From assembly GCA_036476315.1 (NCBI GenBank), contig JAZGBI010000063.1, positions 1 to 64,000 on the forward strand: a DNA stretch of 64,000 nucleotides, written 5' to 3'. The position numbers and the translations under genes were made by a program. Shown piece by piece: positions 51,271-62,504 of this stretch (positions within the stretch are counted from its first letter, which is position 1; the number at the start of each line of letters is the position of its first letter). This stretch comes from Candidatus Neomarinimicrobiota bacterium. Its GTDB lineage: Bacteria > Fidelibacterota > Marinisomatia > Marinisomatales > S15-B10. Below the pieces are notes generated by a model, which saw only the letters and a list, made by a program, of their open reading frames with translations, ran no database searches and was not told the DNA's origin.

Positions 51271-53053
51271 GAGAAGATTTTTTCTGTTTGTGTTCATCAT
51301 CGGCGTCATTGCCGCCAGTGAAAAGGATACACATGAGATATCCTCTGAGGAGATCCTGGATCACATAAAGTATCTGGCGTCGGATGATCTCGAAGGCCGG
51401 CGGGCGGGGACGAGGGGAGCCAGAAAAGCCGCTCGATACATTACAAGGCAGTTTCGCTCTTACGGATTGACACCCATGGGGAGGTCTCGATACACATTCA
51501 TGGAGCCGTTCGACTTCATTTCCGGTGTTAGACTGGGGAGAAAGAATCGTCTCTTGTTCCAGAGCGGTGATGAGACAATGAATCTCAACGTGGCAAACGA
51601 TTTTCGTCCCCTGGGATTTTCAGGAAAGGGACATACTGCAGGCCAGTTGGCATTCGTAGGTTACGGGATCGATTCCGAGGAACTGGATTATCACGACTAC
51701 GCGAGTGTGGATGTAAAGGGAAAGATTGTGCTGATCCTCCGGTACAGCCCTGACGGCACCAATCCCCATGGTGAATTCGGGAAGTATTCTCCTCTTCGTT
51801 ACAAGGCGATGACGGCAAGAGAGCAGGGTGCTGTGGCGGTCATATTCGCGATTGGGCCCGAGGACGACGACGAAGAGAATTACTTGATGGGCCTGAAATA
51901 CGACCGGAGTTCCGGCGATTCAGGCATTCCTATTGTCGCCATAACGCAGCGGTTGGCGAAGCATATTTTCACTCTATCCGGTAGAAATCTGGGGGAGATC
52001 CAGAAGCGGATTAATGATGACCGATCGCCCGATTCATTCGATCTGTCTTTCTCTGTTGAAGTGGAAACGTGGGTGGAGAAAGTTCATAACGAGACGGTCA
52101 ACATCGTGGGGCTTGTTGAGGGGACCGACACGGATTTCTCCGACGAGTTTCTTGTGGTGGGTGCTCACTACGATCATTTGGGGATGGGAGGTGACGGCTC
52201 CATGGTGCCGGATACGGTGGCGGTGCATAATGGAGCTGACGATAATGCTTCAGGTACAGCCGGTCTGCTGGAACTGGCAGAATGGTTCAGCGTTCATCCC
52301 CAGAAAAGGAGCATCATATTTGTTGCCTTCGGCGGGGAAGAGCTGGGATTATTGGGCTCCGCCTTTTTTGTATCTGATCCTCCCGTGCTTCTCCAGAGGA
52401 TTGGCGCCATGATAAACATGGACATGATCGGCAGAATGGATGACTCGACGGTTGTGGTTGGAGGCGCGGGGACTTCGACCGTCTGGAAGGAATTGGCGGG
52501 AGAAAAGATTGGAGACTTAGGACTTTCACCGGCGTTTGATGAGCCGGGGTACGGCTCTTCAGACCATCAATCATTCTACCTCAAGGATATCCCTGTTCTG
52601 TTTTTCTTCTCGGGCACTCACGATGATTACCATCGTCCTTCGGATGATTGGGACAAGATCAATGCGGAGGAAGAAGAGAAAATAGTGAGAGCGATTCGGG
52701 AGATAATTATCGATCTTGCAACGCGAAAGTTACGGCCCGACTTTGTAAAGGTGGAGCAGGGTCAACCCACTCGTGGCGGGTTCCCCGTCTATATTGGAAC
52801 CATACCGGACTACACCGCCACGGATGTGAAAGGGATGAAACTTTCCGGTGTGAGAAAGGGTGGTCCCGCAGATCAAGGGGGCTTGAAAGCGGGTGACATT
52901 ATCGTCCGGTTTGGCGAAAAGAATGTAAGGAATATCTACGATTTCATGTATGCTCTCCAGGAAGCCATAGCGGGCGATTCTGTCACCATTGTCGTCAGCA
53001 GAGAGGGCAACGAGATTAACCTGCAGGTGGTTCCTGCCCGAAGGAGAGATTGA
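51257..53053 (+). CDS. Exported M28 peptidase with PA and PDZ domains
   Basis: A 598-residue exported zinc peptidase. Signal helix (RRFFLFVFIIGVIAAS), a first domain with DHIKYLASDDLEGRRAGTRG, a PA insert (about 110-250), then the M28 core with ligands in VVGAHYDHLGMG, NGADDNASGTAGLLELA, FVAFGGEELGLLGS, NMDMIGRMD and YGSSDHQSFY. A PDZ domain at about 515-595 (SGVRKGGPADQGGLKAGDIIVRFGEKNVRNIYDFMYALQ) completes it. The PDZ end probably binds C-terminal peptides. The start overlaps the GDPD gene. Confidence 0.93.
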   Translation: MRTDKRRFFLFVFIIGVIAASEKDTHEISSEEILDHIKYLASDDLEGRRAGTRGARKAARYITRQFRSYGLTPMGRSRYTFMEPFDFISGVRLGRKNRLLFQSGDETMNLNVANDFRPLGFSGKGHTAGQLAFVGYGIDSEELDYHDYASVDVKGKIVLILRYSPDGTNPHGEFGKYSPLRYKAMTAREQGAVAVIFAIGPEDDDEENYLMGLKYDRSSGDSGIPIVAITQRLAKHIFTLSGRNLGEIQKRINDDRSPDSFDLSFSVEVETWVEKVHNETVNIVGLVEGTDTDFSDEFLVVGAHYDHLGMGGDGSMVPDTVAVHNGADDNASGTAGLLELAEWFSVHPQKRSIIFVAFGGEELGLLGSAFFVSDPPVLLQRIGAMINMDMIGRMDDSTVVVGGAGTSTVWKELAGEKIGDLGLSPAFDEPGYGSSDHQSFYLKDIPVLFFFSGTHDDYHRPSDDWDKINAEEEEKIVRAIREIIIDLATRKLRPDFVKVEQGQPTRGGFPVYIGTIPDYTATDVKGMKLSGVRKGGPADQGGLKAGDIIVRFGEKNVRNIYDFMYALQEAIAGDSVTIVVSREGNEINLQVVPARRRD

Positions 53054-53165
53054 TAGTCACGCAATCCCCGCTCATACTTCGGTAGAGCGGTAACTCCAGA
53101 ACAATAATTCCAAATTCTTTTTTGAAACATAACGGGCCGACAATAACTTTGGAAATGGCCGAAAA

Positions 53166-56018
53166 GTGGTAGTTTTGGAAGAATATATTACTGTACACGG
53201 CGCCCGGGAACACAACCTGAAAAACATTCAGGTGAAGATACCGAGAAATCAATTTGTGGTCATTACGGGTTTGTCGGGTTCCGGAAAATCTTCCCTTGCT
53301 TTTGACACGATTTATGCAGAGGGACAGAGGCGGTATGTGGAGTCCCTTTCCGCTTATGCTAGGCAGTTTCTGAGTCTGATGCAGAAGCCGGACGTGGACT
53401 ACATTGACGGCCTTTCGCCTGCCATTTCAATCGAGCAAAAAGCGGGGTCTCGAAATCCACGTTCCACCGTTGGTACTGTTACAGAGATTCATGATTATCT
53501 CAGGCTTCTTTATGCCCGGACGGGCATCCCATACTGCTGGAGCTGCGGGGACCCCATTCAGAGGCAGACAGTACAGCAGATTGTCGATGCCGTGTTGAGG
53601 CTCCCCGAAGGATCGAAACTTCAGGTTCTCGCGCCCGTGATCAGGGGGCGAAAGGGACAGTTCAAGGATGTATTCAAAGAAATTGCGAGGGAAGGATTTG
53701 TGCGTGTGCGCGTTGACGGAAGAATCCGGGATGTATCGGGAAAAATCATTCTGCACAAGGACAAGAAACATAACGTTGAAGTGGTAGTGGACAGGATTGT
53801 GCTGGAGGCCGACGTATCCGAAGGATCGTTTGGAAAAGAGCGATTGACGGAGTCAGTGGAATTGGCTCTGAGAATCGGCTCCGGACTCGTGGTCATTCAT
53901 CGTCACCCAAAGGAGGAGCACATCTTCAGCGAAAAGTTTTCCTGTCCCAAATGCGAGGTGAGCATGGAGGAGCTCTCCCCGCGCATGTTTTCCTTCAACT
54001 CCCCGTACGGTGCTTGCCGGACATGTGACGGACTGGGTTCCCGGATGGAAATCGATCCGGATCTGGTCGTTCCGGACAAGCGGAGGTCTCTGATTCAGGG
54101 GGCCATTGCACCTCTGGGAGAACAACCCAGGGGAAGTTGGTATAGTGCCATCCTGAAGAGCCTGGCAAGGCACTACGGATTTAACTTCACGATGCCCTGG
54201 TACAAGTTGACCGCTACTGCCCGGGAAGCTTTGCTCTGGGGCACCGGAAGTGAACGAATAAAGATGGAGTATAAATCTGACCGATTTACAGGAGAGTATT
54301 CAGGCGGATTCGAGGGTGTAATTCGTAACCTGGAACGTCGTTATCATCAGACCCGGTCCGCCGGCATACGTGAGTGGATTGAGAAATACATGAGCATGCG
54401 GCCGTGCCCCAAGTGTGGGGGTGCCCGACTCCGCAAAGAGAGCCTGGCAGTGAGACTGGGGGACATGAATATTGGCAATTTGTCGAGACTTTCAATTAAG
54501 GATGTCGCCGACTTCTTCCGCACATTCAAATTCACTACCACCCAGAAAAAGGTTGCCAAACAGATTTTGAAAGAACTGCGGGAACGTCTGCAGTTCCTGA
54601 TGAATGTGGGGCTTGACTATCTGACATTGGACAGGAATGCTTCGAGTCTCTCGGGCGGAGAGGGTCAACGAATTCGACTTGCGACCCAGATCGGTTCTCA
54701 ACTTGTAGGTGTGTTGTACATTCTCGATGAACCCTCGGTTGGACTCCACCAGCGGGACAACAAACGTCTCATATCCACGCTGAAAAAGTTGAGAGAGCTG
54801 GGGAACACGGTCCTCGTCGTGGAGCATGACAGGGAGGCCATTGAGTCGGCAGACCATGTAGTGGATCTGGGGCCAGGGGCCGGAGAAGCGGGAGGAGAGG
54901 TGGTGTTCCAGGGCGCCGCCAGGGACCTCGCAAAGTACGATCGGTCTATTACGGGGCTGTATCTTTCGGGAAAACGGCAGATTGAGATCCCCTCCGGAAG
55001 ACGAAGCGGGTCAGGCAAGGTACTGAAACTCTACGGAGCAAAGGGAAACAATCTTTCCGCCATCGATATTGAGTTTCCACTGGGAAAATTCATTTGTGTC
55101 ACGGGCGTCTCAGGTTCGGGCAAGAGCACGCTGGTCAATGAAACCCTATATCCAATTCTGGCGAGAGAACTTCACGGTGCCAGAGCTTACCCGCTGCCCC
55201 ACGATTCCGTTGACGGGATGGCGTATTTGGACAAGGTCATCGACATTGACCAGTCACCCATTGGCCGGACGCCCAGGTCGAATCCGGCCACCTATACGGG
55301 TCTATTCACACATATCCGGGACCTCTTCGCGAAGCTGCCGGAGTCAAGAATCCGGGGCTATAAGCCAGGGAGATTCTCCTTTAATGTCAAAGGAGGCCGG
55401 TGCGAAGCATGCCGGGGGGACGGCGTCATAAAAATTGAAATGCATTTTCTTCCTGACGTCTATATTCGCTGCGAAGAATGCAAAGGATCCCGCTATAACC
55501 GGGAAACGCTCGAGATAGCCTTTAAAGGGAAGACCATTTCGGGTGTGTTGAACATGAGTGTCGAGGAAGCGCTGGTCTTTTTCAAGAACTTTTCCCAGAT
55601 TAGGCGGCGACTCCAGACACTTCGCGACGTGGGGCTGGGTTACATTCAACTGGGCCAGCAGGCGACCACCCTTTCAGGCGGAGAGGCCCAGCGGGTCAAA
55701 CTTTCCTCAGAGCTATCGCGGATCGGTACGGGGCGAACCATTTATATTCTCGATGAACCAACCACGGGGCTTCACTTTGAAGACGTGAGAATGTTGTTGG
55801 ATGTATTGAACAGCCTTGTCGATAAAGGGAACACCGTCATCGTTATCGAGCACAACCTCGATGTGATCAAAACAGCTGACTGGATCATAGATCTGGGACC
55901 TGAAGGGGGTGACGAGGGAGGTAGAATCGTGGCTCAGGGGACGCCTGAACAGTTGACCCAGGCTGGGCAATCCTACACGGGTCAATTCCTCCGGTCTATT
56001 CTGAATACCGGCCAATGA
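53166..56018 (+). CDS. uvrA: Excinuclease ABC subunit A
   Basis: A 950-residue damage-recognition ATPase of nucleotide excision repair. The first ABC module has [35 protein letters not shown], and the second has [23 protein letters not shown]. Signatures are [17 protein letters not shown] and [17 protein letters not shown], with Walker B regions [14 protein letters not shown] and [15 protein letters not shown]. Zinc sites appear as paired cysteines near [18 protein letters not shown] and [22 protein letters not shown]. The start is GTG 53166. The gene lies six bases before transketolase. Confidence 0.97.
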   Translation: MVVLEEYITVHGAREHNLKNIQVKIPRNQFVVITGLSGSGKSSLAFDTIYAEGQRRYVESLSAYARQFLSLMQKPDVDYIDGLSPAISIEQKAGSRNPRSTVGTVTEIHDYLRLLYARTGIPYCWSCGDPIQRQTVQQIVDAVLRLPEGSKLQVLAPVIRGRKGQFKDVFKEIAREGFVRVRVDGRIRDVSGKIILHKDKKHNVEVVVDRIVLEADVSEGSFGKERLTESVELALRIGSGLVVIHRHPKEEHIFSEKFSCPKCEVSMEELSPRMFSFNSPYGACRTCDGLGSRMEIDPDLVVPDKRRSLIQGAIAPLGEQPRGSWYSAILKSLARHYGFNFTMPWYKLTATAREALLWGTGSERIKMEYKSDRFTGEYSGGFEGVIRNLERRYHQTRSAGIREWIEKYMSMRPCPKCGGARLRKESLAVRLGDMNIGNLSRLSIKDVADFFRTFKFTTTQKKVAKQILKELRERLQFLMNVGLDYLTLDRNASSLSGGEGQRIRLATQIGSQLVGVLYILDEPSVGLHQRDNKRLISTLKKLRELGNTVLVVEHDREAIESADHVVDLGPGAGEAGGEVVFQGAARDLAKYDRSITGLYLSGKRQIEIPSGRRSGSGKVLKLYGAKGNNLSAIDIEFPLGKFICVTGVSGSGKSTLVNETLYPILARELHGARAYPLPHDSVDGMAYLDKVIDIDQSPIGRTPRSNPATYTGLFTHIRDLFAKLPESRIRGYKPGRFSFNVKGGRCEACRGDGVIKIEMHFLPDVYIRCEECKGSRYNRETLEIAFKGKTISGVLNMSVEEALVFFKNFSQIRRRLQTLRDVGLGYIQLGQQATTLSGGEAQRVKLSSELSRIGTGRTIYILDEPTTGLHFEDVRMLLDVLNSLVDKGNTVIVIEHNLDVIKTADWIIDLGPEGGDEGGRIVAQGTPEQLTQAGQSYTGQFLRSILNTGQ

Positions 56019-56024
56019 AGTGAC

Positions 56025-58043
56025 ATGATGAATCAGCTCGAACGGTTGTGTATCAATACGCTGCGATTTCTGGCAGTGGACGCGGTGGAAGCTGCTAAAT
56101 CCGGTCACCCGGGTATGCCCCTGGGGGTTGCTCCCGCCGCTTACATTCTGTGGGATCGATTCCGGCGCCATAGTCCCTCCAATCCCCAATGGTTCAATCG
56201 TGATCGCTTCGTTCTTTCGGCGGGACACGGATGTGCCCTGCTGTATGCTCTTCTCCATCTCACAGGATATGATCTGTCCCTGGAGGATATCAAACGCTTC
56301 CGTCAGTGGGGAAGCAAGACCCCGGGTCACCCGGAATACGGGTCGGCCCCCGGGGTGGAAAGCACCACGGGTCCATTGGGACAGGGCTTTGCCAACGGTG
56401 TGGGAATGGCCATGGCAGAGCGCTTTCTGGCAAATCGGTATAATCGTAAAGGATACCCGGTGGTGGATCATTACACCTATGCCATCGTGTCTGATGGTGA
56501 TCTCATGGAAGGGGTGTCTTCGGAAGCAGCATCTCTGGCAGGTCTGTGGGGGCTGGGGAAAATCATCTATCTCCACGACGATAACCATGTTACCATAGAA
56601 GGAAGTACGGATCTCGCTTTCACGGAAGATGTCCATCAGCGGTTTGAGTCCTATGGCTGGCACGTGCAAAAAGTTGCCGACGGGAACGATCTGCAATCTA
56701 TCGCCGGGGCTATCGAGAATGCCCAGGAAGAGGTGAATCGCCCCTCACTCGTCATGATTCGGACTCACATCGGGTTCGGAAGTCCCAAACAGGATTCCGC
56801 TTCCGCTCACGGGGAACCTCTCGGACCGGAGTCATCGGTGAAAACAAAAGAGACTCTTGGCTGGCCTCTGGAGCCCACATTCTACATACCTGAAGAGGCA
56901 GAGAAGCATTTTCGGGAGGCTCTGGCGCGGGGCACCCGGCAGGAATCCGAATGGGAAAGACTGGTGGAGGAGTATTCCGGGACTTATCCTGACCTGGCGG
57001 TGAATTTCAGGAGGATCAGGAGAGGCGAACTTCCACCTGGATGGGGTGACGAAGTGCCCGAATTTCGACCTGAGGACGGACCCATTGCCACGCGGACCGC
57101 ATCGGGGAAGGTACTGAATGTGCTTGCGAAGCATCTTGATAATCTACTGGGTGGTTCCGCGGATCTGGCGCCGTCAAATAAGACATTACTTGCTGCTCAA
57201 GATGACTTTGGTTTGAACGGGAGATGGGGGCCAAATGTCCACTTTGGTGTGCGTGAACATGCCATGGGTGCCATTCTCAACGGCGTCGCATTGCACGGTG
57301 GAGTCCTTCCTTACGGCGGGACATTTCTGGTATTCTCCGATTACATGCGTCCGGCGCTGCGTCTGGGGGCCTTGAGTCGGTACAAAGTCATTTTTATTTT
57401 TACCCATGATAGTATCGGCTTAGGTGAAGACGGTCCCACTCACCAGCCTGTGGAGCATCTCATGTCTCTCCGGGCCATCCCGAATTTCACTGTGATAAGA
57501 CCCGCGGATGCCAACGAAACAGCCTCAGCCTGGAAACTTGCAGTCGAGCAAGACGGCCCCGTGGCCCTGATTCTCACGAGACAGAAGATCCCGGTCCTCG
57601 ATTCCACAAGTCATGCAGTGGCGGATGGCGTACGCCGGGGAGCGTATGTTCTATCGGAGGCAAAAAGAGCAGATCCCCATATCGTTATCATCGCTACGGG
57701 TTCAGAAGTCCATACCGCTCTGGAGGCACAAAGGGAGCTGTCCGGTCAAGGGATTGAAGCCCGCGTAGTTTCCATGCCGTCCTGGGAGTTATTTGAAAAA
57801 CAACCCGTGGAGTACCGGCATGAGGTTCTGCCTTCCCGCATACCTAAGCTGGCTGTGGAGGCAGGGAGTCCTTTGGGATGGCACAAATACGTAGGCGAAA
57901 CGGGAGTGGTGATTGGACTGGAGCGGTTTGGAGCTTCGGCTCCCGGCAGTGTCGTTCTGGAAAACCTTGGATTCAGTGGCAGTGAAGTCGCCTCCCGGGC
58001 CCGGGCACTCCTGGAAAAAACAGAGAAATTGTCAGCTTCCTGA
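56025..58043 (+). CDS. tkt: Transketolase
   Basis: A 672-residue thiamine-diphosphate enzyme of the pentose phosphate pathway. N-terminal: [69 protein letters not shown], and the diphosphate-binding [18 protein letters not shown]. Middle: [30 protein letters not shown] and [20 protein letters not shown]-terminal domain: [13 protein letters not shown]. All catalytic histidine regions are present and the length is normal. It starts six bases after uvrA, so it is likely co-transcribed. Confidence 0.97.
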   Translation: MMNQLERLCINTLRFLAVDAVEAAKSGHPGMPLGVAPAAYILWDRFRRHSPSNPQWFNRDRFVLSAGHGCALLYALLHLTGYDLSLEDIKRFRQWGSKTPGHPEYGSAPGVESTTGPLGQGFANGVGMAMAERFLANRYNRKGYPVVDHYTYAIVSDGDLMEGVSSEAASLAGLWGLGKIIYLHDDNHVTIEGSTDLAFTEDVHQRFESYGWHVQKVADGNDLQSIAGAIENAQEEVNRPSLVMIRTHIGFGSPKQDSASAHGEPLGPESSVKTKETLGWPLEPTFYIPEEAEKHFREALARGTRQESEWERLVEEYSGTYPDLAVNFRRIRRGELPPGWGDEVPEFRPEDGPIATRTASGKVLNVLAKHLDNLLGGSADLAPSNKTLLAAQDDFGLNGRWGPNVHFGVREHAMGAILNGVALHGGVLPYGGTFLVFSDYMRPALRLGALSRYKVIFIFTHDSIGLGEDGPTHQPVEHLMSLRAIPNFTVIRPADANETASAWKLAVEQDGPVALILTRQKIPVLDSTSHAVADGVRRGAYVLSEAKRADPHIVIIATGSEVHTALEAQRELSGQGIEARVVSMPSWELFEKQPVEYRHEVLPSRIPKLAVEAGSPLGWHKYVGETGVVIGLERFGASAPGSVVLENLGFSGSEVASRARALLEKTEKLSAS

Positions 58044-58273
58044 TCCCGCATCCCCCAGATCAACGTCTGTTGTCGGGGATCGCGTCGGGACAAATGCTTT
58101 TCCCAGTTCTAATAGTTTTCGTAACGTTCCGAAAACGTGAAAGAATTTGTGAAAGCAAGATGAATAAGGAGATATCATGCCCATCAGAAAAGGAACAGCT
58201 GTCTGGCGTGGAAACCTGAGGATGGGAAAGGGTACCGTTTGAAGAGGGAACGAGTTTAGAGACACCGTAGAAT

Positions 58274-59290
58274 ATGGCGGATATTCTGGCGAAATGGTGG
58301 AAGCCTCTGGAGAAGGACAAAGTTCTCTGCACGCTGTGTCCCCGGTATTGCAAGATAGGGGACGGCCAGAATGGATTTTGTTTCATCAGGAAGAACAAAG
58401 GCGGACGATTGTATCAGACGGGATACGGTACGTCCACGGGATTCGCCATTGACCCCATCGAGAAGAAACCTCTTAATCACTTCTTGCCCGGGACTCCCGT
58501 ACTAAGTTTTGGCACGGCAGGATGTAACCTCGGGTGTCGTTTCTGTCAGAATTGGGATACTTCAAAATCACGGTTGGATGAAACACGATCACTCCGGGAT
58601 TTGACGGCGGAACAGGTCGTCCAACTCGCCGTTGACAAGAAATGCCCCAGCGTTGCCTACACCTATAACGATCCCACCATCTGGGGTGAATGGGTCATCG
58701 ATATTGCGAAAATTTCGAAGGAGACCGGGATCAAGAATGTGATGGTAACGGCAGGATATATCACGCCGGAGGCGAGGGAAGAAATCTATCCTTTCATCGA
58801 TGCAGCCAATGTGGATCTGAAGGCGTTCACGGAAACCTTTTATCACAAACTCACCTTCTCTCGCTTGGCGGATGTTTTGGACACCATAAGCTGGCTGGCG
58901 AATGAAACGGACGTGTGGATTGAATTGACCAATCTGGTTATTCCTGAACATAACGACAGCACGGACGAAATCGGGAAGATGGTCGATTGGGTTCTGGAAA
59001 ATGTGGGCGATGAAATCCCCATGCATTTCACGGCATTCCATCCAGATTTCAAGATGATGGATATACCTCCCACTCCCCCTGAAATAGTCACAGAGGCGAG
59101 AAATCTAGCCGTTGAGAAGGGATTGAAATACGTTTACGTGGGAAACGTCCACAATCCCCATGGTCAGACGACCTATTGTCCCAGTTGTCACGCGTCGGTT
59201 ATTGTAAGAAATTGGCATTCGGTCGTCTCCATGAACCTCACAGATGGTCGGTGTGAGTGCGGGCAAAGAATACCCGTGATCCAGGCCTAA
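58274..59290 (+). CDS. amrS: AmmeMemoRadiSam-system radical SAM enzyme
   Basis: A 338-residue radical SAM protein. The N-terminal cysteine cluster is CTLCPRYC, the [4Fe-4S] motif is CNLGCRFCQNW, and SVAYTYNDPTIWGEWV, VTAGYITPEAREEI and VDLKAFTETFYHKLT follow. The C-terminus has two zinc-like pairs (YCPSCHASVIVR, CECGQRIP). This is the radical SAM member usually found with AMMECR1- and MEMO1-family genes, but neither partner is in the window. The reaction is unknown. Short poorly conserved ORFs lie in the 230 bases after transketolase. The next gene follows closely. Confidence 0.9.
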   Translation: MADILAKWWKPLEKDKVLCTLCPRYCKIGDGQNGFCFIRKNKGGRLYQTGYGTSTGFAIDPIEKKPLNHFLPGTPVLSFGTAGCNLGCRFCQNWDTSKSRLDETRSLRDLTAEQVVQLAVDKKCPSVAYTYNDPTIWGEWVIDIAKISKETGIKNVMVTAGYITPEAREEIYPFIDAANVDLKAFTETFYHKLTFSRLADVLDTISWLANETDVWIELTNLVIPEHNDSTDEIGKMVDWVLENVGDEIPMHFTAFHPDFKMMDIPPTPPEIVTEARNLAVEKGLKYVYVGNVHNPHGQTTYCPSCHASVIVRNWHSVVSMNLTDGRCECGQRIPVIQA

Positions 59291-59328
59291 TCCCATTCAA
59301 ATCAACCCTCTTTTCAAGAAGAGAATCG

Positions 59329-60567
59329 ATGCAAAACTCCGGTAAGAAAGTATATGACTTGATCATTGTAGGCGGCGGTCCCGCGGGCTCCACCGCAGCG
59401 ATATATGCTGCCAGAAAGGGCCTGAAAACGCTTCTACTTGAAAAGGAGCGGTTTCCCCGGGACAAGGTATGCGGCGATGCCCTGTCGGGGAAGTCGGTGG
59501 CGGTGCTTCGGGACTTGAATCTCATGGAAAGTGTCCGGGAATTACCGGGAGCGCTCATTCGCACGGTTACTTTTGGAAGTCCCAATCACACCGAAGTCAA
59601 CGTGGAACTGAGGAGTTCCAACCCCGGGGATCCACCCATAGGTTTTGTTATCCGGCGTGAGATTTTTGACAATTTTCTCTTTCAAGAGGCACGGAAGGTG
59701 GTTCATAACTGTGTGGAGGAATTCTCTGTGCGTGATATCCTGACGGAGAATGGACAGGTACAGGGTGTGAGGGGAATTGGGCCGGACGGCTCCAAAGGGA
59801 CTGAATTCAGAGGCCGTATGGTGCTCGGGGCGGATGGCTTCAATTCCGTGGTGGCCAGGAAAATGGGACTTTACAATCATGATCCCCTTCACCAGGTTGT
59901 GGCCTTACGATGCTATTTCAGGAAAGTGAGAGGTTTAACCGACCAGATTGAATTACATTATCTCAGGGAAGTTGTGCCCGGGTATTTCTGGATTTTCCCC
60001 CTGGAGGACGATTATGCCAATGTTGGCATCGGGATGCTTCACGCATACATTCGCCGCAGGCAGATAAATCTCAAGGTCGCTTTGAACAACGCCATCCACA
60101 GTTCAGCGTTTGAACATAGATTCAAGGGATCGGAGCAAGTGGGGACACCCGTGGGATGGAATCTTCCCGTGGGGAGCATGCATCGCAAGATATTTGGAGC
60201 CGGTTTTATGTTGCTGGGGGATGCCGCCGGCCTCATCGACCCATTTACGGGCGAAGGGATAGGGAATGCCATGTATTCAGCACGTGTGGCCGTCGAGACG
60301 GCAGCGGAAGCCTGCCGGGCAGATGATTTCAGCGAGAACTTTCTGTCCAGATATGATCATCGCCTGTGGGATGCCATCGGGGGCGAATTGAGACTGAGCA
60401 CAAAATTGCAGCAGCTCGGCCGGTTGAAATTTCTTCTGAATTTCGTTATTGCCAAAGCCGCGCGCAGTGAAGAAGTGAGAAATGTGATTGGAGGGATGAT
60501 CGTGAATGAGCATCCAAAGGAAAACCTGGTCAATCCCATGTTCTACTTGAAGCTTTTGTTTGCGTGA
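59329..60567 (+). CDS. Geranylgeranyl reductase-family flavoprotein
   Basis: A 412-residue FAD-dependent oxidoreductase. The FAD motif is DLIIVGGGPAGSTAAIYAARKG (residues about 10-31), the second is KVCGDALSGKSVAVL, and the C-terminal FAD motif is GAGFMLLGDAAGLIDPFTGEGIGNAMYSARVA. This is the geranylgeranyl reductase / ChlP-like family, which reduces isoprenoid chains, possibly of quinones or lipids. The ATG at 59329 is chosen as the start of the fold; a longer reading begins inside the preceding gene. No terpenoid genes lie nearby. Confidence 0.9.
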   Translation: MQNSGKKVYDLIIVGGGPAGSTAAIYAARKGLKTLLLEKERFPRDKVCGDALSGKSVAVLRDLNLMESVRELPGALIRTVTFGSPNHTEVNVELRSSNPGDPPIGFVIRREIFDNFLFQEARKVVHNCVEEFSVRDILTENGQVQGVRGIGPDGSKGTEFRGRMVLGADGFNSVVARKMGLYNHDPLHQVVALRCYFRKVRGLTDQIELHYLREVVPGYFWIFPLEDDYANVGIGMLHAYIRRRQINLKVALNNAIHSSAFEHRFKGSEQVGTPVGWNLPVGSMHRKIFGAGFMLLGDAAGLIDPFTGEGIGNAMYSARVAVETAAEACRADDFSENFLSRYDHRLWDAIGGELRLSTKLQQLGRLKFLLNFVIAKAARSEEVRNVIGGMIVNEHPKENLVNPMFYLKLLFA

Positions 60568-60621
60568 AGCAGGTTTTTTTGGACTATTCAGCCGGAAGAA
60601 CTTTCTTGAGAGGATAAAGAG

Positions 60622-60807
60622 ATGACCCTTATTAGCCTCACGGGAAGGCCAAAGGACGAGGGTTTTTCCGAGTTGGAGATCAACGAACAATTGCTGAAAA
60701 TGTTAGGCAAGGAATGGTTGAAGTCATTGGGCGAAGGGGCTATCATTCTTCCCGGGAAAGTCCTGGGAGTAATTGAAGAATTACAGGGTGGCGACGGGGC
60801 GGACTGA
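60622..60807 (+). CDS. Small hypothetical protein (61 residues)
   Basis: A 61-residue ORF with a plausible ribosome site (GAGAGGATAAAGAG) before its ATG. The product is mixed alpha/beta-like: [51 protein letters not shown]. It lies in the operon between a flavoprotein gene and pterin dehydratase. The sequence looks protein-like but no family is recognised. Confidence 0.5.
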   Translation: MTLISLTGRPKDEGFSELEINEQLLKMLGKEWLKSLGEGAIILPGKVLGVIEELQGGDGAD

Positions 60808-60839
60808 TCCCTGGAGTCTGCGATGTGGGAGAGTCAATC

Positions 60840-61190
60840 ATGAAACAATTGCTTCAAATGAGATGTGTGGCCTGCCGCAGGGGTGCCCCCACGGTGACCG
60901 AGGAAGAAATCGTAGATTTCAAGCCTCAGGTGCCAGACTGGGAGATCATGGACAGAGAGGGCATTCAAAGGCTGGAACGCCTCTTTCCTTTCAATAATTT
61001 TTCTGATGCCTTGCGCTTCACTAACACCGTGGGTGAAATCGCCGAGGAAGAGGGCCATCACCCCTCTTTGTTGACCGAGTGGGGAAAGGTGACGGTCATA
61101 TGGTGGACGCACAAAATTCGTGGTCTGCATCGCAATGATTTTGTCATGGCGGCCAGAACGGATCAATTGTATTCACGTGGCAGGGCGTGA
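60840..61190 (+). CDS. Pterin-4a-carbinolamine dehydratase-like protein
   Basis: A 116-residue protein. After a short N-terminal segment with a C-x2-C pair ([17 protein letters not shown]) it has the dehydratase core: [77 protein letters not shown]. The EEGHHP, W-x2-H and GLHRND positions supply the family's active-site residues. It regenerates quinonoid dihydrobiopterin in aromatic hydroxylase systems; in bacteria without those it has an unclear role. ATG 60840 has GGGAGAG upstream. Confidence 0.9.
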   Translation: MKQLLQMRCVACRRGAPTVTEEEIVDFKPQVPDWEIMDREGIQRLERLFPFNNFSDALRFTNTVGEIAEEEGHHPSLLTEWGKVTVIWWTHKIRGLHRNDFVMAARTDQLYSRGRA

Positions 61191-61471
61191 TGATCCTTCT
61201 GTGGGGTGGGAAGAATCAGCCCCCCCCCCTCGGCCATTTTTGTATCATCTGCACCGCCCGATCTTTCCAGTTTAAAACCGATTGATATTTAAGAAAGTTG
61301 GGGGATTCACATAACGGGTGCACGCGGAGTTGATTCCGGCGGAAGAGAGCGGAGTATCTGTTTGGAATCGCTTATGTCTGGTCTTAAATTTGCGCACGCC
61401 TTTATGTTCTTCCGTCCTGCGCTTTTCTACGCTGCTCCAACCATCTAATGGACGATTAACGGAATTGTGAG

Positions 61472-62491
61472 ATGACAGACGTTCACATTACCGATCCTGA
61501 GCCACGGCCGGAAGAACTCGTCGAGGAACAGACACTTCGTCCCAGCTCTTTTGATGATTTCATCGGTCAGAAGGATGTGGTGGAGAATTTGAAGCTCTTC
61601 ATTGAAGCTGCTCGCAAAAGGAATGAGGCCTTGGACCACGTTCTTCTTTTCGGGCCTCCTGGATTGGGGAAAACAACTCTGGCACACATTATCTCCAGGG
61701 AACTGGATGTCAATCTGAAACAGACCTCCGGGCCGGTATTGGAACGGGCCGCTGATTTGGCCGGGTTGTTGACCAATCTACGCTTTCGGGATGTTCTGTT
61801 CATAGATGAGATACACCGCATGAACAGTGTGGTGGAGGAATATCTCTACTCGGCCATGGAAGAATTCAAGATTGACATCATGATCGACCGCGGACCAAGT
61901 GCCCGCAGCGTTCGATTAACCCTGGAGCAATTCACTCTGGCAGGAGCCACCACGCGTATGGGGAGCTTAACCTCGCCCATGCGGGACCGTTTCGGGGTCG
62001 TCCTGCGCATTGACTTCTACAGCCCGGATGATCTTCGCATGATCATCCTCAGATCGGCAAAGATTCTGGGCGTGGAGATTGATGATCAGGGGGCAGTGGA
62101 GCTGGCCAGGCGGTCCCGTGGGACTCCCCGGGTCGCGAACCGGATTCTCCGGCGGGCTCGTGACTATGCCCAGGTAAAGGAAGACGGCCATATATCAAAA
62201 GGGGTGGCGAAGAAGTCACTGGACAAGCTGGGCATCGACGCAAAGGGGCTCGATGATCTCGACAGGAAAATACTGGAGGTGCTCGTGGACAAGTTCAACG
62301 GCGGTCCCGTGGGAATCAACTCACTCAGTGTCGCTGTGGGGGAGGATGCCCAGACTATCGAAGATGTCTATGAACCGTTTCTCATCAAGGAGGGATTTGT
62401 GCAGCGCACGCCCCGGGGAAGAATCGCTCAGGACGTGGCATTTGAGTATTTGAACTTGAAGAAACCCATCAATCAGGAGTCTTTATTCTAG
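61472..62491 (+). CDS. ruvB: Holliday junction branch-migration ATPase RuvB
   Basis: A 339-residue AAA+ motor: [33 protein letters not shown], Walker [19 protein letters not shown], Walker [41 protein letters not shown], sensor 1 [18 protein letters not shown] (arginine finger region) and a C-terminal winged helix with [32 protein letters not shown]. The length is normal. It is 13 bases before queA, so probably in one unit; ruvB-queA adjacency is common. A 280-base stretch before it contains a long C-run at 61221-61230 and no other gene. Confidence 0.97.
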   Translation: MTDVHITDPEPRPEELVEEQTLRPSSFDDFIGQKDVVENLKLFIEAARKRNEALDHVLLFGPPGLGKTTLAHIISRELDVNLKQTSGPVLERAADLAGLLTNLRFRDVLFIDEIHRMNSVVEEYLYSAMEEFKIDIMIDRGPSARSVRLTLEQFTLAGATTRMGSLTSPMRDRFGVVLRIDFYSPDDLRMIILRSAKILGVEIDDQGAVELARRSRGTPRVANRILRRARDYAQVKEDGHISKGVAKKSLDKLGIDAKGLDDLDRKILEVLVDKFNGGPVGINSLSVAVGEDAQTIEDVYEPFLIKEGFVQRTPRGRIAQDVAFEYLNLKKPINQESLF

Positions 62492-62504
62492 TTCGAGGGA
62501 TCGC

